A DNA stretch of 64,000 bases from Halomonas sp. 7T (GCF_025643255.1 NZ_CP087112.1:2914001-2978000); one strand, 5' to 3'. Counted from the stretch's first letter, positions 53,319-63,924 are shown. Made by a program: numbers and translations. The notes: generated by a model not told the origin, from the letters alone.

Positions 53319-53709
53319 CAAAACGATTCATTACCCTAGGTGGAGCAGCGTTATGCCGATTGCTGCGGGGTCATGTAGCGAGTTAACTCCCCGACACCGC
53401 TTGCGCATATCCAGTAGCTAATACGCCAAGTAAAAATACTACTGTTAACGCCATCACCATATCAGGCTTTTTACGCCGCATGCCTCTTCTCCAACGTCTT
53501 TCGCAGTTGCCCAAAACCCCTCAGTGCGTCGCCAAGGCTTTACCTTTGGAAAGGAGACACACTGTATTAATTTCGCTCATGACTATAGGGCTATAAAGAC
53601 TTACTGACAACTGCGATAAGCGCTATTTTTGACGATCAATTAAACGTTTTGTTGTGTTTGGATTGCTTGGCTGCTCTCTCTCAACGCGTTAGTGAATACT
53701 CACTTACAA
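53298..53709. other. Intergenic region between ygfA and ilvA
   Basis: 412 bp. It contains the ygfA terminator and a short minus-strand gene at 53383-53481. The remainder (53482-53709) is A/T-rich and non-coding as far as I can see; it lies beyond the ilvA 3' end and upstream of the short gene, so it probably holds that gene's promoter. Confidence 0.6.
53383..53481 (-). CDS. Predicted 32-residue membrane peptide
   Basis: ATG at 53481 with GGAG 8 nt upstream, 32 codons, then TAA at 53383-53385. The peptide has a basic start (MRRKKPD), one hydrophobic helix (MVMALTVVFLLGVLATGYA) and a short tail QAVSGS. This is the layout of a small inner-membrane protein (positive side inside) or an uncleaved leader. 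It lies alone between ilvA and ygfA. No function can be given. Confidence 0.6.
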   Translation of the reverse strand: MRRKKPDMVMALTVVFLLGVLATGYAQAVSGS

Positions 53710-55224
53710 TTAAGCCATAAACAAACGATAGGCTGGGTTATCGCTCTCTTGCCAATAGCGATAGCCAATGGCATCCAAGTATTCAGTCACATGGGTACGA
53801 TCCCCATTTGGCACCTGCATTCCCACTAACACACGGCCGTAGGCGGCACCGTGATTACGATAATGAAACAGCGAAATGTTCCAGTCATGGGGCAACTGGG
53901 TTAAGAAGTTCATCAAAGCGCCGGGGCGCTCGGGAAATTCAAAGCGGTAAAGCTCCTCTTCAAAGCGCTCGCTAGGACGACCGCCACTCAGGTGACGAAT
54001 ATGCAGTTTCGCTAGCTCGTTATCGGTAAGGTCTTCCACTTGGTAGCCCCCTTCGCGGAGCTTATCAATCACCGCCTGACGATCTTCTCCCCCCGGTTTA
54101 ACTTGAACACCCACAAAAATATGCGCTTCGCTATTATCCGCATAGCGATAGCTGAATTCAGTCACCATGCGCTTACCCAGGGTGCGGCAGAACTTTTTAA
54201 AGCTGCCGGGTTTTTCAGAAATCGTCACCGCCAAGATCGCTTCACGCTGCTCCCCCAGCTCGGTGCGCTCGGCGATATGCTGAAGACGGTCAAAGTTGGT
54301 GTTAGCCCCCGAGTTGATACACAGCAGCGTTTGGCCTTCAACACCGGTTTGCTGCACGTATTTTTTTAGGCCTGCCAAGGAGAGTGCACCCGAGGTTTCC
54401 GCCACCGCGCGCGTATCTTCAAATATATCTTTCACCGCCGCGCACATTTCGTCGGTATTAACGGTAATGACTTCATCTACCAAGTCGCGCACCAACGAGA
54501 AAGGCACTTCGCCAATTTGCGCAACGGCCACCCCTTCCGCAAACACACCTACCTGATCTAACACCACTCGCTCGCCAGCTTCCAATGCGGCTTTTAAACA
54601 AGCACTATCTTCAGCTTCTACGCCGATGATTTTGATATCTGGGCGTAAATACTTAACGTATGCCGCGACGCCTGCAATTAATCCGCCGCCGCCTACGGGG
54701 ATAAAAATCGCGTCTAACGGCCCGCTGTGCTGGCGCAGAATTTCCACCCCGATAGTACCCTGGCCTGCGACCACATCGATATCATCAAAGGGCGGGATAT
54801 AGGTATAGCCGTGCTCTTTGATCAATTCCTGCGCGTGCTCAGCAGCGGCGGCAAAGGCATCACCTTTCAGAATGACCTTAGCGCCACGGGCACGCACCGC
54901 CTGTACCTTGATATCAGGCGTAATACGCGGCATCACAATAACCGCCTTCACACCCATCAGCTTGGCGGCCATGGCTAGTCCCTGGGCGTGATTTCCTGCG
55001 GATGCGGCAATCACGCCTTTTGCCTTCTGCTCTTCAGACAGCTGGGCCATTTTGTTGTACGCACCGCGAATCTTAAAAGAGAATACTGGCTGAAGATCTT
55101 CGCGCTTAATTAAAATTTGGTTATTGAAACGACGCGACAAAAAGGGAGCGGGTGAAATAGGCGTCTCACAAGCAGCTTCATAAACGCGGGCTTGGAGGAT
55201 CTTTTTGACGGTTGCTTCGAGCAT
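53710..55224 (-). CDS. ilvA: Threonine ammonia-lyase, biosynthetic
   Basis: 504 aa, long form. PLP-dependent: catalytic Lys51 in FSFKIRGAYNKM, phosphate-binding loop GVAVAQIGE region and SAGNHAQGLA, then two C-terminal ACT-like regulatory domains (about 330-500) expected to bind isoleucine. Makes 2-oxobutanoate for isoleucine synthesis. Divergent from rpiA across 161 bp, the ilvA/rpiA pairing often seen in gammaproteobacteria. Confidence 0.95.
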   Translation of the reverse strand: MLEATVKKILQARVYEAACETPISPAPFLSRRFNNQILIKREDLQPVFSFKIRGAYNKMAQLSEEQKAKGVIAASAGNHAQGLAMAAKLMGVKAVIVMPRITPDIKVQAVRARGAKVILKGDAFAAAAEHAQELIKEHGYTYIPPFDDIDVVAGQGTIGVEILRQHSGPLDAIFIPVGGGGLIAGVAAYVKYLRPDIKIIGVEAEDSACLKAALEAGERVVLDQVGVFAEGVAVAQIGEVPFSLVRDLVDEVITVNTDEMCAAVKDIFEDTRAVAETSGALSLAGLKKYVQQTGVEGQTLLCINSGANTNFDRLQHIAERTELGEQREAILAVTISEKPGSFKKFCRTLGKRMVTEFSYRYADNSEAHIFVGVQVKPGGEDRQAVIDKLREGGYQVEDLTDNELAKLHIRHLSGGRPSERFEEELYRFEFPERPGALMNFLTQLPHDWNISLFHYRNHGAAYGRVLVGMQVPNGDRTHVTEYLDAIGYRYWQESDNPAYRLFMA

Positions 55225-55385
55225 GCGGAATTCCCAGAAAAATAGCGTGGCCCTAACGGGATGCGGGCAAAGCCCTTATTGGTAGCAGATTACGCCTAGC
55301 GGCGTCTAGCGGCGTTTCCTTCGGCAGCGAGCGCCAAGGCCGTTATACTAGGCAGCACTGCCTAATCCTGACGCGGAAAAACACG

Positions 55386-56060
55386 ATGACCCAAGATGAA
55401 CTGAAAGCAGCCGTAGCTGACGCGGCGATTAAAGAGATTGAGCCCCATCTCGAAAAAGACACGGTGCTGGGTATTGGTACCGGCTCAACGGCCAACCTGT
55501 TTATTGACCGCTTAGGCCCGCTGCGTGACCGTTTCAAAGGCGCCGTTGCCAGCTCGGAAGCCAGTGCTAAGCGCCTACAAGCGCTAGGTATCGAGATATT
55601 CGAATTAAACAATGTTGGTGATGTACCTTTTTACATCGATGGTGCAGACGAAGTAAACGCTAACTTACAAATGATTAAAGGGGGTGGCGCAGCGCTGACC
55701 CGAGAAAAAATCGTCGCCGCCTGTGCCAAGCGATTTATTTGCATTGCCGACGGCTCTAAATATGTGGATCAGCTTGGCAACTTCCCGCTACCGGTTGAGG
55801 TCATCCCGATGGCGCGCTCCTACGTCGCTCGGGAGCTGGTCAAACTAGGCGCAGATCCCGTCTACCGGCAGGGGGTGATCACCGATAACGGCAATCAAAT
55901 CATCGACTGCTTTGATTTTATGATCGACGATCCTGCCGCCATGGAAGCACGTATTAACGCCATCGTGGGTGTGGTAACAAACGGTTTATTCGCCCAGCGC
56001 GGTGCGGATGTCCTGCTGCTAGGCAAGGCAGACGGCGTGGAACGGGCTGCGTTACGTTAG
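55386..56060 (+). CDS. rpiA: Ribose-5-phosphate isomerase A
   Basis: 224 aa, standard. [34 protein letters not shown] (catalytic Asp) and [13 protein letters not shown] with the catalytic Glu and Lys. Interconverts ribose 5-phosphate and ribulose 5-phosphate. Its 3' end overlaps convergent waaA by 9 bp. Confidence 0.97.
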   Translation: MTQDELKAAVADAAIKEIEPHLEKDTVLGIGTGSTANLFIDRLGPLRDRFKGAVASSEASAKRLQALGIEIFELNNVGDVPFYIDGADEVNANLQMIKGGGAALTREKIVAACAKRFICIADGSKYVDQLGNFPLPVEVIPMARSYVARELVKLGADPVYRQGVITDNGNQIIDCFDFMIDDPAAMEARINAIVGVVTNGLFAQRGADVLLLGKADGVERAALR

Positions 56061-57341
56061 CCACTGACTGAGCCCATCCAGCGTGCGCGCCAACGCGCCT
56101 CGGTGGGCCTCAATCACCTCCCGCCCTGCCTGCCCGATTTGCTGGGCATGTAGGGGCTGTGCTAACAGCTCCGACAGCGCATTGACCAAGGCATCTACTG
56201 TTTCCACCACGTTTAACGCGCCTGCCGCTAGTAGCGGCTCAGCCACATCGCTAAAGTTCTCCAGCGAAGGCCCGCAGAGCACGGGCTTAGCTAACGCAGC
56301 AGGTTCCAACACGTTGTGGCCGCCCATTGGCACAAAGCTACCGCCAACATAGGCCACATGCCCTGCTGCATACAGCGTTGCCAGCTCTCCTAGCGTATCC
56401 CCCAGGTAGACCTGCGTTTGAGGCGTGACGGCCTGCTGCTGGCTGCGGCGGCTGAGTGCCCACCCATCTGCAGTGCAGAGGCTTGCTACGTCCTCAAAGC
56501 GCTGAGGGTGACGCGGCACTATGACCAACAGCGCATCAGGAAAACGCTGACATAGCTTGCGATGTGCGTCTAACAACAGCGTTTCTTCTCCTTCACGCGT
56601 GGAACCAGCTACCCATACAGGGCGCCTCCCCCACTCGCGAAGTAAGCGCCCACTCTCTACGATCGCTTTATCCTGGCGGGCAAGCTCAAATTTTAACGAC
56701 CCCACCACCGTCGTGCTCTCGGCCCGCGCGCCGAGCGCTTGAAAGCGCTCGGCATCGGCGGCCGATTTTGCAGCCACCCACGTGACATTCGCTAACGCGC
56801 TCGCCATCAGCGGCCGCAGGCGCTGATAGCGCGCAAAGGCGCGTGGTGATAAGCGGCCGTTGACCACCACAACAGGTACCGCTTGCTGGTGGCAAGCATT
56901 CAGCAAATTGGGCCACAGCTCGGTTTCAAACAGAATGGCAAGCGTGGGCTGCACGCGCGTCATAAAGCGCTTGGCCGCCCCCGGAAAATCCAAGGGGAGA
57001 AAGCAGTGGGCAAGCCTTGTTTGATCCGGCGCCGTTTGCTCGCTCATTATCGCCTGCACCTGCTCAGCGCCGGTTGCGGTCATGGTGGTCAGCAGCAGGC
57101 TGTGCTTGGGGTAACGCGCCAGCAAGCCCTCTATTAGCGGGCGGGCAGCGCGCACTTCCCCCACCGAGGCGCAGTGCAACCAAATGCGCGGTGTCGAAGG
57201 AAGCGACCCCAAGCGTATGCCTAGCCGCTGCAAGCGAGAGTAAGTAAGCACTTGCTCTCGCCAAATACGCCAGCCAATCAGCGGAGAAAGCAGATAGAGC
57301 GCCGCAGAATAGACCAACCTTGGCCAGCAAGAAGCTGCCAT
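56052..57341 (-). CDS. waaA: 3-deoxy-D-manno-octulosonic acid transferase
   Basis: 429 aa, GT30. N-terminal membrane anchor (about 8-25), then [28 protein letters not shown] with the essential Glu, [24 protein letters not shown] and [20 protein letters not shown] (about 331-350). Attaches Kdo to lipid A on the inner membrane. Whether it adds one or two residues cannot be seen, but the presence of the Kdo kinase kdkA suggests a single phosphorylated Kdo, as in Haemophilus. It starts overlapping the hldE stop by one base. Confidence 0.94.
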   Translation of the reverse strand: MAASCWPRLVYSAALYLLSPLIGWRIWREQVLTYSRLQRLGIRLGSLPSTPRIWLHCASVGEVRAARPLIEGLLARYPKHSLLLTTMTATGAEQVQAIMSEQTAPDQTRLAHCFLPLDFPGAAKRFMTRVQPTLAILFETELWPNLLNACHQQAVPVVVVNGRLSPRAFARYQRLRPLMASALANVTWVAAKSAADAERFQALGARAESTTVVGSLKFELARQDKAIVESGRLLREWGRRPVWVAGSTREGEETLLLDAHRKLCQRFPDALLVIVPRHPQRFEDVASLCTADGWALSRRSQQQAVTPQTQVYLGDTLGELATLYAAGHVAYVGGSFVPMGGHNVLEPAALAKPVLCGPSLENFSDVAEPLLAAGALNVVETVDALVNALSELLAQPLHAQQIGQAGREVIEAHRGALARTLDGLSQWLT

Positions 57342-58771
57342 TAGCTTTCGCGATCCAGGATTGAGCTAATCATCGCCGTGGTGGACACGCCATCCTCAAA
57401 GCCCAACACTTTCACCTCGCCACCGTTGGCCACTACCGCTTCGCCACCGGCAATATCTTCAGGACGGTAGTCGCCACCTTTCACCAAAATATCCGGCAAA
57501 ACGGCTTCAATAAGTGCCTGGGGCGTATCCTCACTAAAGGGCACGACCCAATCGACAGCGCCCAAGCCTGCCAGCACCTGCATTCGACGGTTGAGCGGGT
57601 TAATGGGCCGCTTAGGGCCCTTTAAACGGCCAATCGAAGCATCGTCATTCACCGCCACAATAAGACGGTCTCCTAGGCGCTTGGCTTGCTCCAGATAAGC
57701 CACGTGGCCGGCGTGAAGAATATCGAAACAGCCGTTGGTCATGACGACGCGCTCGCCGCGCAGCTGGGCTGCACGCACAGCCTCGACCAGCGGTACTGGG
57801 TCAATCACGCCGAACTCAGCCAGCTTGTCACCATGCAGTGCGGTGTAGAGTTCTGCTATCGAGAGCGTTGCCGTTCCCGGCTTAGCCACCACAAGGCCTG
57901 CACCCAGGTTAGCCAGCATCATCGCTTCCGGGAACGCGTGGCCGGCCGCCAAGGCAAGGCCCATCAAGCCAATCACCGTATCGCCCGCACCGGTAACATC
58001 AAACACCTCCTGGGCGCGGGTGGGCAGGTGCAGCGGAGCGTGGCCTTCACGAATGAGGGTCATGCCTTTTTCACTGCGGGTAATCAGTAGCGCTTCCAAC
58101 TCAAGCTCGCTGCGCAGCGCCTCACCGCGCTGGGCAAGCGCTTCATCGGTTGCACATAGCCCAACCACGGCTTCAAACTCGGTTACGTTGGGGGTGATCA
58201 AGCTGGCGCCACGGTATTTGCTGAAGTCTTGGCCTTTCGGATCAATCAGCACCCGCTTTCCATGAGCCCGGGCCATCGCAATCAGCTTCTCCACTTGGTT
58301 GAGCGTGCCTTTACCGTAATCGGAAAGAATCACCACGTCACACTCAGGCAGCGCTTTTTCGACGTGCGCCAGCAGTGCCGTCGTGTCGACACCATTGAGG
58401 CGCTGCTCAAAATCCAGACGCAGCAGCTGCTGGTTGCGGCTCATCACTCGCAACTTTGTAATGGTGGGAACATCCGGGCTGCGCTGAAAGTAAGTACTTA
58501 CTTTTGAAGCCGCTAAACGCGCTACCAGCAGCTCAGCATTGTTATCTTCGCCCACAACGCCTGCCAAAGCAGCATGACCGCCTAGGGACGCGACATTAAG
58601 TGCTACGTTGGCTGCGCCACCCGGACGGTCGTCGGCATTCTCAACACGTACTACCGGCACCGGCGCTTCGGGTGAAATACGCGTTGTGCCACCATGCCAG
58701 TAGCGGTCGAGCATAACGTCTCCCACCACCAGCACGCGGGCATGCTCCAGGGCGGTTAAATCAACTTTCAT
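57341..58771 (-). CDS. hldE: Bifunctional heptose 7-phosphate kinase / heptose 1-phosphate adenylyltransferase
   Basis: 476 aa, full-length fusion. N-terminal ribokinase-like domain (about 1-318; [37 protein letters not shown]) and C-terminal cytidylyltransferase-like domain (about 340-476; [27 protein letters not shown]). Makes ADP-heptose for lipopolysaccharide inner core. Overlaps the heptosyltransferase end by 11 bp and waaA by 1 bp; one operon. Confidence 0.96.
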   Translation of the reverse strand: MKVDLTALEHARVLVVGDVMLDRYWHGGTTRISPEAPVPVVRVENADDRPGGAANVALNVASLGGHAALAGVVGEDNNAELLVARLAASKVSTYFQRSPDVPTITKLRVMSRNQQLLRLDFEQRLNGVDTTALLAHVEKALPECDVVILSDYGKGTLNQVEKLIAMARAHGKRVLIDPKGQDFSKYRGASLITPNVTEFEAVVGLCATDEALAQRGEALRSELELEALLITRSEKGMTLIREGHAPLHLPTRAQEVFDVTGAGDTVIGLMGLALAAGHAFPEAMMLANLGAGLVVAKPGTATLSIAELYTALHGDKLAEFGVIDPVPLVEAVRAAQLRGERVVMTNGCFDILHAGHVAYLEQAKRLGDRLIVAVNDDASIGRLKGPKRPINPLNRRMQVLAGLGAVDWVVPFSEDTPQALIEAVLPDILVKGGDYRPEDIAGGEAVVANGGEVKVLGFEDGVSTTAMISSILDRES

Positions 58772-59858
58772 CCTTGGGTCCTGTTGTTGGCTGCGCTGCG
58801 GTATGCGTCAGCAGCGCGTCTAGCTTGGTAATCACATCATCGGCTTTGATCAGATCCATTGCATCGGCATGGCGCACCCGCTGCCCCCAGCTCACCTCTT
58901 CCACCGACTTATGCAGATACGTGCGTACCGCATCGGGGTAGGCATTGACTGCAAAATCGCGCCACAAATAAGGTGCTGCCCTTTGCGGATTAGTGGTGGC
59001 ATAGAGGCCAAGCGTCGGCGTGCCCATGGCGTTGCCCATATGGGCTGGGCCGGTATCCGGAGCAATCACCGCTCGGGCATTATCGATCAGTGCCAGAACC
59101 CCCTTTAACGATGTGCCGCCGATAGCGTTAATCACGCTACCTGGCTGGCATAGCGCTTCAATCTGGTCGCTGACCTCGCGCTCGAGGGAGCTTCCCCCGC
59201 CGGTCAATACGCTCTTTAAACCATGCCGCACCCAAGCGTGCTCTATGACGCTTGCATAACCTTCTACTGACCAGTTTCGAAAGTTACGTAGCCGTGCGTT
59301 GCTGCAGGGGTTAATGACGATATAAGGCCCGTCGCCGCTGATGGCCAGCGCCTCGTCATATGCGACGGGGGGAACCGCTAGGTTCCACTCCAAACGGTCG
59401 TCTTCTACGCCCAGCAAGCGAGCGAAGTCCATAAACGACTCAAGCACATGGGCATTGGGATGCGGCATAAGCTGGCGCTGGGTAAACCAGTGCTGGGCAT
59501 CTTTCGCACGGGCTTTGTCGTACCCTATTCGCACGTTAGCTTTGAGTCCCAGTGACAGCACGCTGGCGCGAATGGCCTGCTGCATGTGCAGCAGCACGTC
59601 AAAGCGGGTCTTAGCCAGCTCACGCCAGATGGCACGCATGCCTGAAAGCCCCGTCGATTTGTCGTATACAACAAACTCGACCCCAGAAAGCCCCGCCAGT
59701 AAACTGTGCTCCCCCTTGCCGATAATCCAGGTAATGCGTGTTTGGGGCCACTGGCGCTGCAAGGCCCGCACCGTGGGCACAAGATTGCACACGTCTCCCA
59801 GAGCGGAGAGGCGCAAAATGGCAATATGGTTAGGTTGAGCAGGCAGAGAGGGCTTCAT
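58761..59858 (-). CDS. ADP-heptose:LPS heptosyltransferase family (GT9)
   Basis: 365 aa from the ATG at 59858. Two Rossmann domains: [24 protein letters not shown] at the N-terminus and [33 protein letters not shown] near 290-330. Transfers a heptose to Kdo or to the first heptose; WaaC or WaaF role cannot be decided. The ORF extends in frame to 59945, but those residues are not family-like. Its start codon overlaps that of kdkA on the other strand (shared CATG). Confidence 0.9.
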   Translation of the reverse strand: MKPSLPAQPNHIAILRLSALGDVCNLVPTVRALQRQWPQTRITWIIGKGEHSLLAGLSGVEFVVYDKSTGLSGMRAIWRELAKTRFDVLLHMQQAIRASVLSLGLKANVRIGYDKARAKDAQHWFTQRQLMPHPNAHVLESFMDFARLLGVEDDRLEWNLAVPPVAYDEALAISGDGPYIVINPCSNARLRNFRNWSVEGYASVIEHAWVRHGLKSVLTGGGSSLEREVSDQIEALCQPGSVINAIGGTSLKGVLALIDNARAVIAPDTGPAHMGNAMGTPTLGLYATTNPQRAAPYLWRDFAVNAYPDAVRTYLHKSVEEVSWGQRVRHADAMDLIKADDVITKLDALLTHTAAQPTTGPKDES

Positions 59859-60570
59859 GCGCTTAGCGTCACTCCAGCAGAGAAATGGACTGATTTTACA
59901 CGATGTAGACAGTTTAAGTGACGTGTCCACATCACACCAACTCAACCCAACGCTGTTTGAAGAGAAGTACTGGCGTCGGCAGGGACTAATCGTTGGTGAA
60001 GCGCCTGGGCGGGGCAGCAGTCTATTTTTACAAGCTAGTGATCACGAGCAGTGGGTACTGCGCCCCTACCGCCGAGGTGGGCTGGTCGCTAAACTCAGTC
60101 ATAAGCGATACCTATGGCTTGGGAGAGAGCGCACTCGCGCATTTCGTGAGCTGCGCTTAACCGCTATGCTCTATGAACAGGGCTTGCCGGTGCCTCGCCC
60201 AGTCGCCTGCTGCGTCACCCGTTTTGGCCTCACTTATAAGGCAGCGCTGATAACCGTGCGCATTCCTGGTGCCCAGGCACTAGCCTCGTTACTTTCTGGT
60301 AACGAGGCAGATGAAGCGCTGTTGAGGCGTGTAGGAGTAATGATCAAGCGCTTTCATCAGGCGGGGCTTGACCATGTAGATCTTAACGCCCGCAATATCT
60401 TAATCGACCCTAACGGCGAGCCTTGGCTGATTGACTTAGATCGCTGTCGGCTGCGCCCGGCGGGTACGTGGCAAAAGCGAAACTTGAAGCGGTTGGCTCG
60501 CTCATTAGAGAAGTTACAAGCAGGCTCAGCTATTCACGTCATAAAGACAGGGTATAACCAAAAGACCTAA
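59857..60570 (+). CDS. kdkA: 3-deoxy-D-manno-octulosonic acid (Kdo) kinase
   Basis: 237 aa, protein-kinase-like fold. EAPGRGSSLFLQ glycine loop, LRPYRRGGLVAKLSHKRYLW, PVPRPVA, catalytic HVDLNARNILI and WLIDLDRCR metal-binding Asp. Close in pattern to H. influenzae KdkA, which phosphorylates the single Kdo on lipid A. GAGGG 5 nt before the ATG supports this start. Divergent from, and overlapping by 2 bp, the heptosyltransferase gene. Confidence 0.92.
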   Translation: MRLASLQQRNGLILHDVDSLSDVSTSHQLNPTLFEEKYWRRQGLIVGEAPGRGSSLFLQASDHEQWVLRPYRRGGLVAKLSHKRYLWLGRERTRAFRELRLTAMLYEQGLPVPRPVACCVTRFGLTYKAALITVRIPGAQALASLLSGNEADEALLRRVGVMIKRFHQAGLDHVDLNARNILIDPNGEPWLIDLDRCRLRPAGTWQKRNLKRLARSLEKLQAGSAIHVIKTGYNQKT

Positions 60571-60594
60571 CATGGATTGGATATAGGTAGCGCT

Positions 60595-61353
60595 ATGGAA
60601 ATAAGTTATGTAACACCTGTCTTGATTGTTAAAAATGGAGAGGCTACCATTGGTGATACGTTAGATGCCCTCTCCGCATTTAAAAAAGTGGTTGTTTATG
60701 ACAATGGCTCTGAAGACCGTACTTTATCAATAGTCAATGAGTTTGCTAATGTTCAACTCATTCAGGGTGAGTTCTTCGGTTTTGGAATTACCAAGAATGT
60801 GGCTGCCAGCCATGCTAATACTGAATGGATTTTTTCGCTGGACTGTGACGAAGCACCTGATCAAACGCTGATTAATAATATAGCGGCTTGGCATCCACAA
60901 GATGACAACTGTGTCGTTGAAATTCATCGAGAAAACTTTTTCTGTGGGAAACCCATCAAAACTAACGGCTGGGGCAACGATTTTTTAATAAGGCTTTATA
61001 ATAAAGAAACGCATCGCTTTACTAAAAGCCAGGTGCATGAAAAATTAGAGCTGCACTCCAACTCCAGTAAAATAAAGCTACCAGGAAAGCTCCAACATAC
61101 CGCCATTACTGACTTAAAACAGATACTAGAAAAAGCACAACTTTATTCTGAAATTTATGCTAACTCAGAAAAGGCAAAGTTTTATCCATTTCCTATCATC
61201 ATATTAAAAACTTGCTTTGCGTTTTTTCGCTCCTACTTATTAAAACTAGGATTATTTTCAGGCTGGCGCGGTTTTATTATTTCCTTTGGCGATGCAGTCG
61301 GCGTTTTCTTTAAATATGCCAAGGTATATCAAAAAGCTGAGGTTAAAAAATGA
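60595..61353 (+). CDS. waaE: Family 2 glycosyltransferase, WaaE/KdtX-like
   Basis: 252 aa, GT-A fold: TPVLIVKNGEATIGDTLDAL, VVVYDNGSEDRT, the DxD-type FSLDCDEAPDQ and HEKLEL. WaaE/KdtX enzymes add a beta-1,4-glucose to inner-core heptose I. C-terminal hydrophobic stretch (about 197-240) may contact the membrane. The AT content rises sharply from here on. Its end overlaps the next gene by 4 bp (ATGA). Confidence 0.82.
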   Translation: MEISYVTPVLIVKNGEATIGDTLDALSAFKKVVVYDNGSEDRTLSIVNEFANVQLIQGEFFGFGITKNVAASHANTEWIFSLDCDEAPDQTLINNIAAWHPQDDNCVVEIHRENFFCGKPIKTNGWGNDFLIRLYNKETHRFTKSQVHEKLELHSNSSKIKLPGKLQHTAITDLKQILEKAQLYSEIYANSEKAKFYPFPIIILKTCFAFFRSYLLKLGLFSGWRGFIISFGDAVGVFFKYAKVYQKAEVKK

Positions 61354-62180
61354 AAGTCAGCTTAATAGTCACCACGTACAATTGGCCAGAGGCTCTAAAG
61401 CTTGTTATTGGGAGCGCCTTAAACCAAGACTATCAAGACTTTGAAATCGTTATTGCTGATGATGGCTCCGATGAGCAAACCACCTCATGCATTGAAGAAT
61501 TTACTAGATCGAGCAATGTTACTATAAAGCATGCTCGGCAGGAGGATCTAGGCTTCAGGGCTGCCAGAATACGAAATAAAGCGGTTTCTATATCTGATGG
61601 AGAATACCTTATATTTATTGACGGTGACTGCATTCTTCCTAAATCGTTTATTACCGATCATATCAATTTATCGCAACACGGTTTTTTTGTACCAGGCTCA
61701 AGATTAAAAATCTCTAAAGATTACACTCATCAATTAATTGCTAGCGGAGCATTATACAAATTTCAGCGCCGCGAAATTCTGAAGCTTTGGCTAAAAAGAA
61801 AAATAAAAAGAGTTCACCCTATTTTCAAAATGCCTGTCGACTCTTCGTTTCGTTTTCGGAGAAAAAACAAGTGGCAAGGTGCCGTTACATGCAACCTTTC
61901 GCTATGGCGAAAAGATTTTATGGATATTAATGGTTTTAACAATGACTTTATAGGCTGGGGTTTAGAAGATAGTGACTTGGTAATCAGGTTAATAAACAAT
62001 AAAATCTATAGAAAAGATGGTAAATTTTATAGTTACGTTATGCACCTTCATCATAAAGAAGCTTCGCGCCTCCATGAAAGTGCAAACTATTCAAAATTCC
62101 AAATCTCTTTAGAAAAGGGAACGACTTATTGCAAATCTGGAATAAACATCATGTCAAAGGAAAGCAATGAACTTGTCTAA
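61350..62180 (+). CDS. Family 2 glycosyltransferase with C-terminal GT27-like domain
   Basis: 276 aa. N-terminal SLIVTTYNWPEALKLVIGSALNQ and VIADDGSDE, DxD-type FIDGDCILP, then NLSLWRKDFMDINGFNNDFIGWGLEDSDL, the GWGxEDxD acceptor/catalytic motif. Probably adds a core or outer-core sugar to lipopolysaccharide. Translationally coupled on both sides (4-bp overlap before, 14-bp overlap with the next). Confidence 0.8.
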   Translation: MKVSLIVTTYNWPEALKLVIGSALNQDYQDFEIVIADDGSDEQTTSCIEEFTRSSNVTIKHARQEDLGFRAARIRNKAVSISDGEYLIFIDGDCILPKSFITDHINLSQHGFFVPGSRLKISKDYTHQLIASGALYKFQRREILKLWLKRKIKRVHPIFKMPVDSSFRFRRKNKWQGAVTCNLSLWRKDFMDINGFNNDFIGWGLEDSDLVIRLINNKIYRKDGKFYSYVMHLHHKEASRLHESANYSKFQISLEKGTTYCKSGINIMSKESNELV

Positions 62181-63156
62181 ACGCATACAAAAGCCTAGAA
62201 AAAATTTAGAGAAACTAAAACGCTACTACAAGTATGCGATATTGAAGCTCACACCTAAAACCTATCAAAAGAAAAAAATAATTCGACTTTTTGAATTATA
62301 TTATAAAAAAGCAAACGCTCATGAAAGGAAAAATCTACTCCAAAGAGTAGGCTACTATAATAAGCTAGACAAAAAGTTTGAAATAAATAAAGAGCTGAGC
62401 GCTTATCACGTCTTAAATATTAAAAAAACGGGCAGCTGGTTTTATCATTATGATTTAACGATACAGTCAGCTGCTTTTACAGAAAACTCATTATTTCACT
62501 ACCTCCCTGGTGATGTGCAAACCATTCCTAACACACCAACCTTTGTTAAAAGCAGACCTATCTCTCAAGAAAACAAAAACTCTGTTTTATTGAAACTGAA
62601 TACAATCAGGCATTTTAATTTTATAAAAGACCCTTTTCATTACGCTGAAAAAAAAGACTTACTAGTTTGGCGTGGAGCCTGTTATCAACCTCATCGTCGC
62701 TATTTTATTGAAAACTTTCACTCGCACCCACTTTGCAATGTTGGCGATACAAGCAGAGACGCTGAACTGGGAAAAAAACCGTTCATGAGCATACAAGAAC
62801 AGTTGACATATAAATTTATTTTAAGCATTGAAGGCAATGAGGTAGCCAGCAATCTAAAATGGATTATGTCGTCTAACTCTCTATGTTTTATGGTTAAACC
62901 TAAATTTGAAACCTGGTTCATGGAAGGATTGCTCATTCCTAATTTCCACTATGTTGAATTAAAAGAAGACTATTCGAATCTTGACGAAAAAATTAATTTT
63001 TACTTAAAAAACGAAGACGCAGCAGTTAATATAATTAAAAATGCAAATAATTTCACCAAACAGTTTTTAGATCATGATCGTGAGAACTTAATATCTCACT
63101 TAGTAATCCAGAAATATTTTTTAATGAGTGACCAATATATACAAGAACCACTATAA
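62167..63156 (+). CDS. Family 90 glycosyltransferase (LpsA/CAP10-like)
   Basis: 329 aa. PF05686-type features: SRPISQENKNSVLLKLNTIRHF, LLVWRGACYQPHRRYFIE, YKFILSIEGNEVASNLKWIMSSNSL. LPS glycosyltransferases of this kind add xylose- or glucose-like residues to the core. High Lys/Asn/Ile content and AT-rich codons unlike most of the window. Overlaps the preceding gene by 14 bp. Confidence 0.82.
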   Translation: MNLSKRIQKPRKNLEKLKRYYKYAILKLTPKTYQKKKIIRLFELYYKKANAHERKNLLQRVGYYNKLDKKFEINKELSAYHVLNIKKTGSWFYHYDLTIQSAAFTENSLFHYLPGDVQTIPNTPTFVKSRPISQENKNSVLLKLNTIRHFNFIKDPFHYAEKKDLLVWRGACYQPHRRYFIENFHSHPLCNVGDTSRDAELGKKPFMSIQEQLTYKFILSIEGNEVASNLKWIMSSNSLCFMVKPKFETWFMEGLLIPNFHYVELKEDYSNLDEKINFYLKNEDAAVNIIKNANNFTKQFLDHDRENLISHLVIQKYFLMSDQYIQEPL

Positions 63157-63219
63157 AATATACCCGCACTCTTTCTATATTTACTCTAAATAAAACATTA
63201 TTTTTAAAAGAGAAAAAAG

Positions 63220-63924
63220 ATGCTTAGTGAAACAGATATGAAAAAAGAAATAGATATATATGTAATAACAACAGGAGATGAACAAAGATCAAAAAGGATT
63301 GAAAAATCATTAGAAACAATTAATTTTAACTATGTGTACTCTGATAGCATTGATGATCTCAATGTTTTAGCTAAGGAGTATAGGAAAAAGTCGCATAAAT
63401 TTAGGCAGAAAGCCATCATGGCTGGAGAAGTCGGTGCATTCAAAACACATGCGGCCGCATGGGAAAAAATCATCCAATCGAATAAACCATCAATAATACT
63501 TGAAGATAATATTCATTTTATTAAAGACCCAAAAAAATTATTTAATCAAGACATTATTAATCAAATTGAGAGCTGTGGCCTCATCTCATTCACCGACTTT
63601 GCATATAAAAAGCTTCCATATCAGCCATCTTTAATATCTTCAATAAACGAGAAAAAACCTTTACCTATTGTATGTTATGGAATAACGCCAGAAAGAGCTT
63701 TTAATCTAATATCTGCAATGAAAAAAACAGCCTATGTTATGCCTGTTGATAAATGGTTATCAATACCCAAGCTATGTGGTTGTTATGCTTTTGTTAGCCA
63801 TATAACTATTGCAAAAAGAGACCCATTACTTACCAGCATTGCCAATAAAAAGAAAGGTAAGAAAGCAAAAAACCCGATCTGTGTACTTTACTGGGCTTTC
63901 AATAAAATAAAATATAGGTATTAA
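63220..63924 (+). CDS. Family 25 glycosyltransferase (LgtB/Lex1-like)
   Basis: 234 aa. GT25 pattern: YVITTGDEQRSKRIEKSL, AGEVGAFKTHAAAWEKII and IILEDNIHF (acidic metal site). Typically a beta-galactosyltransferase for LPS core. Start at 63220 is preceded by AAAGAG; a Met at 63238 is possible. Very AT-rich. Confidence 0.8.
   Translation: MLSETDMKKEIDIYVITTGDEQRSKRIEKSLETINFNYVYSDSIDDLNVLAKEYRKKSHKFRQKAIMAGEVGAFKTHAAAWEKIIQSNKPSIILEDNIHFIKDPKKLFNQDIINQIESCGLISFTDFAYKKLPYQPSLISSINEKKPLPIVCYGITPERAFNLISAMKKTAYVMPVDKWLSIPKLCGCYAFVSHITIAKRDPLLTSIANKKKGKKAKNPICVLYWAFNKIKYRY

Noticed and set aside
55280..55320. Short direct repeat CTAGCGGCGT in the ilvA-rpiA gap
   Set aside because: Two copies of a 10-mer in a GC-rich gap; too little to claim an operator.
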